64,000 bases of DNA from CAZJYI01 sp964550025. Its GTDB lineage: Bacteria > Verrucomicrobiota > Kiritimatiellia > UBA8416 > CAYOBW01. Below, piece by piece: positions 1 to 7,177 of this stretch (positions are counted from its first letter, which is position 1; each line of letters opens with the position of its first letter). The translations under genes and the position numbers were made by a program. The notes below the pieces were generated by a model. The model made no database searches and was not told where the DNA came from. It worked only from the letters and a program-made list of their open reading frames with translations. The stretch is taken from the NCBI GenBank assembly GCA_964550025.1, contig CAZJYI010000054.1:3569-67568 (forward strand), written 5' to 3'.

Positions 1-268
1 CAACCGCGGCCGCCATGACCAGCGCATCGCATCCCGACAGTTCCGCACGAACCGCTTCGAGCAGTTCGTCCGCGGATACGATGCTGACCAGGCGCACGCC
101 CTCCGGCGGTGGCAGGCAGACCGGCCCGGACAGGAGACACACCTCGTGCCCGCGGTCCCTCGCCGCACGCGCCACAGCGTATCCCATCTTGCCGGTTGAG
201 CGGTTGCTGATGAACCGCACCGGATCGATCGCCTCCCGCGTCGGTCCGGCTGTCACCAGGATGCGCAT
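1..268 (-). CDS. coaB: Phosphopantothenate-cysteine ligase (CoaB), 5' part only
   Basis: The gene runs off the left edge; the first 89 codons are visible. CoaB joins 4'-phosphopantothenate to cysteine using CTP in coenzyme A synthesis in the cytosol. The translation opens with MRILVTAGPTREAIDPVRF and continues with ISNRSTGKMGYAVARAA, the nucleotide-binding start of the CoaB domain, followed by the expected CDALVMAAAV stretch. In most bacteria this domain is the C-terminal half of a CoaBC fusion. Here an in-frame stop lies at 335-337, only about 20 codons upstream of the ATG, so there is no CoaC domain in front and this is a stand-alone CoaB. No clear ribosome binding site is visible. Domain identity is confident; the missing C-terminus cannot be assessed. 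Confidence 0.9.
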   Translation of the reverse strand, partial: MRILVTAGPTREAIDPVRFISNRSTGKMGYAVARAARDRGHEVCLLSGPVCLPPPEGVRLVSIVSADELLEAVRAELSGCDALVMAAAV

Positions 269-384
269 AGTCTTAATTCGGGCAACGACCCTCAACAACA
301 CACTTCGCTGGCCGCGATCGGCGTTGGCGGGGCGTCATGGCATTCGCTTCCACTGAAGAACCTGCGCGTCGAAACGCCGGCCCC

Positions 385-1035
385 TCACCACTCCAGGTAC
401 TGTGCTTCCCCGGTCAATTCCTGGAGGCGTCGTTCGACGATCTCGTCGCGCTTTTCTTCGCGCTTGGTGACCACTGTGCGCAGCGTCTCAACGTCCTTCT
501 CCATCTGCGCGAGGTCCGCCCTGAGGAATTCTTGTCTCACTTCAAAGGCCTCCTTGAGAGCCTTGCGAAGTTCAAGCAGTTTTTCCTCCCGCGCTTTGCC
601 GTCGAGCTCGGAGCAGGCCTCGACCAGGTCCTCGATGGTGCGGTCCAGCCGACGTTGTTTGACCAGTTGTTTGAACAGCTCCGGGCTTCGCCGACGCGCC
701 TCCAGCAGGCACTTGGCGTCGTCCACCAGCTCCACGAAATACTCAACGGCCTCCCCCGCGTGCTTCTCCGAGAGCGTCTTGAACTCCCGCATTCTCAGCG
801 GAAACTGCTCCTGGATCAACTCCATGACCTCTTCCGGATTGACGTCCGAGAAGCGGGCCAGGACGTCTTTCACGATGTCCGCCGCCTTGGACAGGATCTG
901 GGGCTGGTGTCCTTCCGGAATCGCCAGCACATCGTCCTCCGGAAAATCCTGGGCTCGCGCTATGCCGTGGAAACAGGCGCAAGCCGCAAACAGAATCAAC
1001 GTGGACACCCCTACACCCCTGTGCGGAACTCTCAT
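385..1035 (-). CDS. Secreted helical protein of unknown function
   Basis: I chose the ATG at 1035 because a strong ribosome binding site (GGGAGGAG) sits just upstream; a start 21 bases further out would swallow that site. The product is 216 residues. It opens with MRVPHRGVGVSTLILFAACAC and a likely signal-peptide cleavage after GIARA, so it should be exported. The mature part is almost entirely charged helix (long runs rich in E, K, R and L, such as LLELRKALKEAFEVRQEFL), consistent with a coiled coil. It starts 20 bases after the stop of the zinc-finger protein encoded upstream in the same direction, so the two are probably co-transcribed. I recognise no family and assign no function. Confidence 0.72.
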   Translation of the reverse strand: MRVPHRGVGVSTLILFAACACFHGIARAQDFPEDDVLAIPEGHQPQILSKAADIVKDVLARFSDVNPEEVMELIQEQFPLRMREFKTLSEKHAGEAVEYFVELVDDAKCLLEARRRSPELFKQLVKQRRLDRTIEDLVEACSELDGKAREEKLLELRKALKEAFEVRQEFLRADLAQMEKDVETLRTVVTKREEKRDEIVERRLQELTGEAQYLEW

Positions 1036-1055
1036 TCTTCTCCTCCCAAAAAGCA

Positions 1056-2168
1056 CTAGAGTGCTTCGATGTCGAACAGTGTTCGGTTGTCCCTGCTCAC
1101 GATTCCGTACGTGACGACCACCCGTTTGCCTTTGCCGACCTTTTCGAACAGGCCGGAGGCCTTCATGCCCACCTCGAGCGAACGCGGGATAAGCGTCACC
1201 CCGTCCGCACGGCTCGAACCGGATCGCGGGGCGACCACGACCTCACGCGGGAAACAGCTTATGATATATCCGCGCGACTTGAGCAGTTTGCCCTGGTGGC
1301 GCTCCGGCAGTGCCATGACTTCGGTCAGACTCGTCTCGTGCGTCTTGTGCTCGGCAAACATCTTGTCGAGCGCCCCCATTGAGTTCACGTAGGCATCCAT
1401 CTGTCTCTGCGTGTCTCCGCTCGTGGGGCGAGTATCCGTAGCTGCAGACGCAGAACTCGACGTCCCGGGCGTGCGGTCGACGCTCGTATGCGTCCTTCCG
1501 CCGCGGTCTCCTCCCGAGGCGCTGCCGGTAAACCTGCGCTCGTCAATACGCTCACCCTTGAGCAGAGCGAGGTAGACGGCCTTGACCTTTGCCTGGGCGG
1601 TCCTGCTCCCGGACCCGCCGCATGACCGGCACGGCCCGATCTCACTGCCCTTCCCCTCGCAGGTCGCGCAGCGCCCCCTGCCCTTGCACTTTGCGCAATT
1701 CACCCTGTTGCGCTTGCCGATGCCCTCCATCATGCGATATCCCTTGCCGCCACACCGGCCGCAGCGCCCCCTCCCCTCGCACTCGGTACACGCGGCTTTG
1801 CGCTTACCCGAGGCACCGCAGGCCGTACAGGACTCCTTGGTGAAGCGGGACGTGAGGTACTTCAAGTTCTGGCAGGACGGGCATTTGCGGACAACAACGG
1901 GCTTCAGCGCATCGGCTTTTGTGCCCTGCCCCGTGTAGTAGCAGCCCAGGCAGTAGATGACCATCAGGTCGCCGAGATCGTCTTCGTTCTCCACCTTCCC
2001 CAGGCTCGCACGCAGCATTTCCAGGACATCCTTGTCTCCGGGAGACATGGCCAACTGCTGCAGCACCTTGCGGGCAACCGCACTCCCGCTGCCGGCAGCA
2101 CGCGCCGCGAAAGGCCGTGTCGTCAGGGCACAGAGGCACGCCACACATAGAAGTAGTCGCAGTCTCAT
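1056..2168 (-). CDS. Secreted protein with DnaJ-like CxxCxGxG zinc-finger array
   Basis: The reading frame is open further upstream, but the extra part overlaps the 3' end of the next gene. The ATG at 2168 gives a clean signal peptide (MRLRLLLCVACLCALTT, cleavage near AARA) and a 370-residue protein. Residues 96-183 hold seven CxxC pairs (CPSC 96, CTAC 114, CTEC 127, CGRC 136, CAKC 158, CATC 167, CRSC 180); six are followed by G-x-G or a close variant, as in the cysteine-rich zinc-binding region of DnaJ. DnaJ itself has four and is cytoplasmic, and there is no J domain here. After a Ser/Thr-rich linker (about 215-250) the C-terminal 120 residues form a globular domain I do not recognise. Zinc or redox binding outside the cytoplasm is an inference. 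Confidence 0.8.
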   Translation of the reverse strand: MRLRLLLCVACLCALTTRPFAARAAGSGSAVARKVLQQLAMSPGDKDVLEMLRASLGKVENEDDLGDLMVIYCLGCYYTGQGTKADALKPVVVRKCPSCQNLKYLTSRFTKESCTACGASGKRKAACTECEGRGRCGRCGGKGYRMMEGIGKRNRVNCAKCKGRGRCATCEGKGSEIGPCRSCGGSGSRTAQAKVKAVYLALLKGERIDERRFTGSASGGDRGGRTHTSVDRTPGTSSSASAATDTRPTSGDTQRQMDAYVNSMGALDKMFAEHKTHETSLTEVMALPERHQGKLLKSRGYIISCFPREVVVAPRSGSSRADGVTLIPRSLEVGMKASGLFEKVGKGKRVVVTYGIVSRDNRTLFDIEAL

Positions 2169-2242
2169 CACGGATCTGACTCCATCAAAGGGCAAACATA
2201 GTAGGGAACGCTTCCCGACAGCACAAGCAGAATGGAAGGCGT

Positions 2243-5077
2243 CTATCGCTCCTCCATCGGCGTGGGGCAGACCGTGCTGATGGCCTCTTCGAACGACGGT
2301 ACGGGGCGGAAGTTGGGATGGTCCCGGTGCCTGGCGTCGCGGCGCCCCCAATAACTGCCGTAGAAGACGCCGCTGGCGTCGACCCAGGTGGCCAGACGCA
2401 CGAACTCGGCCTGCGACAGTTTCAGGTCCGCGTGCTGCCGTCCCTCGCGCAGGGCCTTGATCAAACGACTCTTGTGCGAGCCAATGCTCTTCGGCCCAGC
2501 GTATTCCGTGCCATCCCAGTCGGACGCTTCCCGGTAGGTCGGTGCGGCCTTGCGGTGGATCAGGTTGTACCACGACAGGCTGTAGAGGCCTTTCGGCTCG
2601 CCCCGCAGATCGAACTTGCCCTTTGAACCCTTACCCTTGTGACACGTCACGCAATGCCTGTCGAGTATTGGCTGGATGTACGAGGGAAAGTGAATCGCCT
2701 GCCTCCCGGTGGAATCGCCGGGCTGCGGCCCGGGCATCATAGGCGCTTTAGTCGCGGCGATCGGGACGGACTCCATCGGCGGCGGCGTGTCGTTCGGCAG
2801 CTCGTGACATCCGACACAGGAACGTTTCTCTCCCGGCATGTAGTTCACGTAGGTCCGTTCACGCTGCAGTTCCATGTAGTACTCGTCCAACGCCTGGAAG
2901 TAGATGTTGCGGTTGGCCGGCACGTAGAAATGCGCCGACCCGTCCTTTTCAACCGGGACAATGCCCCACATCGCCTTGACGGCCAGTGCGCCGCCCCCGA
3001 CCAGGCTCGTGTGGTTGCCGTCGCCCTTCCAGAAACGCCTGCAGTCCCAGGGACGCGGCACCTGCTCCATGACGCGGATGTACTTCACTTCCCCACGCTC
3101 AATCCCTTCCATCCCGAAGTAGATGTCCTGCACAACGCAGACGGCCAGGTCCTTCGCGGCCAGCTCGGGGTTCGTCGTGGGCGGCAGAACCGGCGGCGTC
3201 TTGCGCGGCCGGAGCGGAAAAGGCTGCCAGCACGACGTACCGTCCTCTCTGTGGATCAGCGCATGCTTGCCGGACACGGTGAGAATGTAGAGTCCGTACG
3301 CCACGGGATCGTCCCAACGTCTGTCGGGATTGTGCGCGACCAGGAACTCAGTCTTGTTCAGCGGGTAGGGATCCATGTACAGCGGCCCGAACTGATCCCG
3401 CACCCACTTCCCGTCGCGAAGCTGGTTCCAGCCCGGCTCCTGGCGAATGTCGGTGTGGGGCGTGACGTAGGTCATCGGCTCACGCGTGCGGATGTTCTTC
3501 GTCGTGTCTGCGAGAATGACCGTGCCGATCCCGCTCTGCGGGAAGTGCGGCGTGCCCAGGAGCACAAACAGATTCGGTTCCCCCGGAACCTGGCGGCCAT
3601 GCAGGAAAGTCGGCGGAAAACGGATGTCGTTTCCGTAGACTTCGGAAGACTGCGATCCATCCGGCCGCATGGACCAGAGGCACTTGACGCCGAGCTGCCC
3701 CTTGTCCACGTATTCCCAGCGAGTGTACAGAATCCTGCCGTCTTCGAGCATGCTCGGCGAGAACTCGCTGACAGCGCTGTTCGACAGCGGCCGCATGTTG
3801 CTCCCGTCGCCGTCCATGCGATGCATAATCGCCGTGGTCAGCACATCGGGCGCATCGCACAGTGTTCCGTACTCGCAGCGCGTGGACACGAACACAATAC
3901 CACCGTCGGGCAAGTAGCACGGGTGCATGTCGTCGGTCTGATGGTAGTACATGCGGGCCGTACGCCCCAGGTGCGAGTTATCGTATTTGGCAATGCGCGC
4001 TTCCTCGTCGGCCGGCGGGAAGGTAATTTGCCGCGGTTCGCCGACGGCCGTGCCCCGCTCGGCATCGATGTCGATTTCGTAGATGCGAAAGCCTTCTCTC
4101 GGCGCCTTCTTCCAGTCGAAGATCACTTTGCGCGCGCTGAAGTGCAGATCGAAACGACCGAAGATGCCGTCCTTCATCGACGGGATGAGGTCGGTCGCCG
4201 CGCCGCTATTGAGATCCAGAACACACAAGTTCCCCCCGTACCGGCTGCAACCGTCGATGAAGTCGGTATAGAAATGGCTGGAGTGGTATGTCTGCCGCTT
4301 CACGAAAAGCAGCTTGTCGAATGTGATCGACGGGTGGTCTTTCACGGCGAACTCGGAGTACTCCACGGGGGACGGCGGCGGCGTGGTGCTGCGTTTCCGC
4401 GAGGAGGCACGGCGCCGTCCCGACGCCGCCCGCGTCAGCTTCAGCGCCTTGCCGGTCCGGCCGGCCTCGTACGCTGTCTTGCCCGCCAGGTGCACGGCAT
4501 GCTGCCCGACCGAGTCACTGCTGCCGTCGTCAAAAGCCCAACGCGCCACCAGGCCCGGCAGCGCCGGCTGCTTGCCACCGGCCAGAGACGCGATCTCTTC
4601 GGCCGACAGGACGCGGCTGTAGACGCACACGTCGTCGACAAGTCCCCCGTAGGCGCCGCCGAAATCCGGCGCGGTGTAGCCGACTTTGAAAACATGCCCA
4701 TCGACGTCCGGCAGAGGCGACATGCTCCCTTGCATGTCCAACTTGCCGTCAATGTACGCACGTTGCGGCCGGGCGCCCGTGAATGCCACATGATGCCACC
4801 GGTTGTCGGCAATTCGCACCTTACCGCGGATCTCCCCTACCCAACCGATGTCGTAAACCAGAACACCGTCGTCAATGAACAGCGACTTGCCCCCGCGAGA
4901 CCAGCGCCCCTCCGGCGCGCAGCGGGAGAAGATCGTGCCGTCTCCGTCCGTTCTGACCCAGGCCGTGACGGTAAAGGGCTCACCGGCAAGATCCGGCAAC
5001 GCCCCTCGCACAGCCCGCACACCCACGAGGCAGAGTACGACCACCAACACTCTCCATACCTGCTTAGTTTGCACCAT
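2243..5077 (-). CDS. Secreted LamG / HzsA-like propeller / di-haem c-type cytochrome
   Basis: The ATG at 5077 follows AGGGAGAG, giving 944 residues with a signal peptide (cleavage near VRG-ALPDL). In order: a LamG/concanavalin-like domain (about 20-200, ending in VDDVCVYSRVLSAEEI), a Ser/Arg-rich linker, a beta-propeller with TolB-like strands (about 230-640), and a C-terminal part with two c-type haem sites, CVGCH near residue 754 and CVTCH near residue 809. The middle and the first CxxCH resemble the alpha subunit of anammox hydrazine synthase, a fold widely copied in PVC bacteria for unrelated and mostly unknown roles. No other hydrazine synthase genes lie nearby, so anammox is not implied. 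Likely a periplasmic or surface redox protein; substrate unknown. Confidence 0.82.
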   Translation of the reverse strand: MVQTKQVWRVLVVVLCLVGVRAVRGALPDLAGEPFTVTAWVRTDGDGTIFSRCAPEGRWSRGGKSLFIDDGVLVYDIGWVGEIRGKVRIADNRWHHVAFTGARPQRAYIDGKLDMQGSMSPLPDVDGHVFKVGYTAPDFGGAYGGLVDDVCVYSRVLSAEEIASLAGGKQPALPGLVARWAFDDGSSDSVGQHAVHLAGKTAYEAGRTGKALKLTRAASGRRRASSRKRSTTPPPSPVEYSEFAVKDHPSITFDKLLFVKRQTYHSSHFYTDFIDGCSRYGGNLCVLDLNSGAATDLIPSMKDGIFGRFDLHFSARKVIFDWKKAPREGFRIYEIDIDAERGTAVGEPRQITFPPADEEARIAKYDNSHLGRTARMYYHQTDDMHPCYLPDGGIVFVSTRCEYGTLCDAPDVLTTAIMHRMDGDGSNMRPLSNSAVSEFSPSMLEDGRILYTRWEYVDKGQLGVKCLWSMRPDGSQSSEVYGNDIRFPPTFLHGRQVPGEPNLFVLLGTPHFPQSGIGTVILADTTKNIRTREPMTYVTPHTDIRQEPGWNQLRDGKWVRDQFGPLYMDPYPLNKTEFLVAHNPDRRWDDPVAYGLYILTVSGKHALIHREDGTSCWQPFPLRPRKTPPVLPPTTNPELAAKDLAVCVVQDIYFGMEGIERGEVKYIRVMEQVPRPWDCRRFWKGDGNHTSLVGGGALAVKAMWGIVPVEKDGSAHFYVPANRNIYFQALDEYYMELQRERTYVNYMPGEKRSCVGCHELPNDTPPPMESVPIAATKAPMMPGPQPGDSTGRQAIHFPSYIQPILDRHCVTCHKGKGSKGKFDLRGEPKGLYSLSWYNLIHRKAAPTYREASDWDGTEYAGPKSIGSHKSRLIKALREGRQHADLKLSQAEFVRLATWVDASGVFYGSYWGRRDARHRDHPNFRPVPSFEEAISTVCPTPMEER

Positions 5078-5124
5078 GTGCTCTCCCTTAAGGTCTGTTC
5101 TTGATGTCAACACGCGGATGGCTG

Positions 5125-6369
5125 CTATCTGATGGCCGCCAGCGCGGCCTCGATATGCCGGATGGCCTGCTCGTCCTCACGTTTGGCCACGCTGATCAAC
5201 TCGGCGATGCCCCGACGGGTCGGCGGATCGGCGAAACGCTCGATGTGTTTCGCGGAACGGCCGTTGCCGCCGCAGCAATTCCAGATATCCCACATCAGAT
5301 CGTGTTCTGTTGAATAACACCCGGCGGCCTTGAGGAGATGGGCACGCATTTTCAGCTCGGACGCGGCCAGACGAACCAGGTACTCCGAAGCATGGTGCCG
5401 GCTCTCCGCGACGGTACCGACCGCATCGTCGTGGACACCGAACGGCATGTCCGCCGATCCCTCGGGAACGGTCCCGTCGGGCGTAATATCCTCGTCGCGA
5501 AGGACGTGCGCTGCCCACGCGTCGTAGGCAGCCAGCCCGTTGTGGCGACCGCCCCAGGTCTTCGCCGTGCGCGCAACCTTGACCGCCCATTCAAGGCTCC
5601 GGCGTCGCACCTGGCTGGGTGGCACCGGTTCGCCCCTCTTCCCGAACATCTGCAGGTCCCAGGTATCTCTGTACCAGTCGCGCTTACGAAACATGCCGTT
5701 TGGCTCGAACTCGACGCCCTCGGTCTGATCATCATGGGTTTGGAAGAAGCTCCAGCCAATCAGCACACCGCCGGCTTCGTCGTAGCCGGCAATGATGCAC
5801 GTCTCCGGCGGCCCCACCACGCCGTGTGCAAGCGCGGGAACACCCGAGTCGATGCTATCGATAATGTGCCGCCTGGCCACGGTCTCGCTGACGGCGTCCT
5901 TGCCTTTGAGCATGACACACACGTTCGGATAGCCCGTGGAGTCGAAAGCATAGTGGAACAGCTTGATGTGTTCGGCGAGGGGAGCCATGTAGTAGATGGC
6001 CACGTTGTCGCCGTGCCAGCCGTCCTTCCAGTTGAGGAAGAAGCCCGCCCCGCTGACACCGACGAAATGGACATAGTCATACTCCGGATGGCCGAGGTAT
6101 TCCATGACCGCGCGCATACACGAGGGAAAGATGATGTCTTCAGGGCCGCGCTCCAGCTCGTACTGGCGCATGTCGGGATAGAAGCCGACGCGCGGCACAT
6201 CCTTGAGCAGCCGGCGAGTCCGCGGGATCACCGCATCGGGTTGATTCACCTTCGAGTCCTCCTTCCTGACTTGGCTCTGAGCCGGTGCGGAAGCCACGCA
6301 AGTCAATGCCACGACACCCACGACGAACCCACGGCATCGGTCAAACGCCACGAGTCCGTTGCCCTTCAT
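5125..6369 (-). CDS. Secreted protein resembling C39-like / BtrH-type cysteine-fold proteins
   Basis: The start at 6369 gives MKGNGLVAFDRCRGF followed by a hydrophobic stretch and an ASAPAQ cleavage region; total 414 residues. Features reminiscent of papain-like C39 or BtrH N-terminal domains are a cysteine opening a helix (SCMRAVMEYLG), the block VHFVGVSGAGFFLNWKDGW, and a later GVPALAHGV ... IAGYDEAGGVLIGWSFF stretch resembling the C39 'GYD' region. The C-terminal third is helical with conserved-looking WGGRHNG and CCGGNG motifs. No confident family name can be given, and catalytic activity is inference. It sits 5 bases downstream of the small membrane protein gene and 47 bases upstream of the LamG/haem protein gene, all on the minus strand, so one transcript is likely. 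Confidence 0.65.
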   Translation of the reverse strand: MKGNGLVAFDRCRGFVVGVVALTCVASAPAQSQVRKEDSKVNQPDAVIPRTRRLLKDVPRVGFYPDMRQYELERGPEDIIFPSCMRAVMEYLGHPEYDYVHFVGVSGAGFFLNWKDGWHGDNVAIYYMAPLAEHIKLFHYAFDSTGYPNVCVMLKGKDAVSETVARRHIIDSIDSGVPALAHGVVGPPETCIIAGYDEAGGVLIGWSFFQTHDDQTEGVEFEPNGMFRKRDWYRDTWDLQMFGKRGEPVPPSQVRRRSLEWAVKVARTAKTWGGRHNGLAAYDAWAAHVLRDEDITPDGTVPEGSADMPFGVHDDAVGTVAESRHHASEYLVRLAASELKMRAHLLKAAGCYSTEHDLMWDIWNCCGGNGRSAKHIERFADPPTRRGIAELISVAKREDEQAIRHIEAALAAIR

Positions 6370-6373
6370 CTGC

Positions 6374-6817
6374 CTACCATGAACACCTGAAGAAGTACAC
6401 CCACCCGTCCTTCCATTTGACTCTCTCAAGGTACTCTCTGTCCGGCGTGTAGTTGAAATAGCACACATCCATATCCCCCGGTTCGTCCCACCAGTCGGGA
6501 GCATCTCCAGCACCCATGTCTATCCGCGGTCGTATGTCTGAGTGGATCGTCGGATCGTACTTCACAGTTATGTCCAGATTATCGAGGTAAATGTCCAAGT
6601 GACGTCTTGGGAGCCTGGCCTTGACGAGGGTTAGAAAATCAGGGTGCAGGCCGCCACTGTGGTAGACGCGAACATCGGTTGCAGAAACGGGCAGTTCTGA
6701 CTGGGTCTGAGGCGTTGGGAGCAGACTATCCACGACAATCAGTATCGTGAATAGAACCACAACCGCCAGCGGTATGAGACAACCGGCAAGCAGACATCCC
6801 TTTTTCGTCATTGCCAT
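6374..6817 (-). CDS. Small membrane-anchored protein, unknown function
   Basis: A 147-residue protein if translation begins at MAMTKKGCLLAG; starts at 6811 or further upstream (6883) are possible and none has a good ribosome binding site. Residues 7-30 (GCLLAGCLIPLAVVVLFTIL) form one transmembrane segment with the bulk outside. The C-terminal half is acidic and aromatic (DAPDWWDEPGDMDVCYFNYTP) and ends in VYFFRCSW. The last codon is 5 bases from the start of the next gene, suggesting an operon. I do not recognise a family. Confidence 0.6.
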   Translation of the reverse strand: MAMTKKGCLLAGCLIPLAVVVLFTILIVVDSLLPTPQTQSELPVSATDVRVYHSGGLHPDFLTLVKARLPRRHLDIYLDNLDITVKYDPTIHSDIRPRIDMGAGDAPDWWDEPGDMDVCYFNYTPDREYLERVKWKDGWVYFFRCSW

Positions 6818-6981
6818 GTTCGCAGAAGAGCCATTTGGTGGTTTCCCGTTTATCATGAGTTCGGAACATAATGTCAACTCCATGACGGGCTATCTTCACC
6901 ATTGCCTTGCTTGGTTCCAGGGCCATAAGGGCCGTGATTGTTGAATGTTGAGACACGGTCCTTGCGCCCCCCCTCCCCAGT

Positions 6982-7107
6982 AGGTCCCAGTTGCACTGGG
7001 ACCAAGCGAAAGGAGACGATGCAGGTGGCTCAATCTGGTTTTCAGTCGCGACTGTCTCACTCCTACGGCGCCGCTTTCTCCGGGGGGCCAGTACAACTGG
7101 AACCTGC
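6982..7107. repeat. Paired self-palindromic elements in a 360-base non-coding stretch
   Basis: The stretch 6818-7177 carries no convincing gene. It holds a perfect hairpin at 6983-7003 (9-bp stem GGTCCCAGT, 3-base loop). A second, related motif in the opposite orientation at about 7086-7107 contains the core CCAGTACAACTGG. The two motifs are inverted relative to each other and each is itself palindromic, so the unit could fold in two alternative ways. It lies upstream of the small membrane protein gene and downstream of the MalG-like gene. It may act as a terminator or be a non-autonomous repeat; copy number elsewhere is unknown. Confidence 0.55.
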
Positions 7108-7177
7108 TCCCCACGCAATCATGGTGCCAAAGAAAACCCAGTCGACAAAGCCGGATTGCGTCGGAATACACACTCGT

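Noticed and set aside
2243..5077. Anammox hydrazine synthase subunit
   Set aside because: Only fold-level similarity and CxxCH sites are seen; no HzsB/HzsC or hydrazine dehydrogenase genes are present, and PVC bacteria carry many such homologues.
2639..5104. Long plus-strand open frame of 821 codons opposite the LamG/di-haem gene
   Set aside because: It is the antisense shadow of a GC-rich gene with clear domains; its own translation is rich in R, H and V with no signal peptide or motif.
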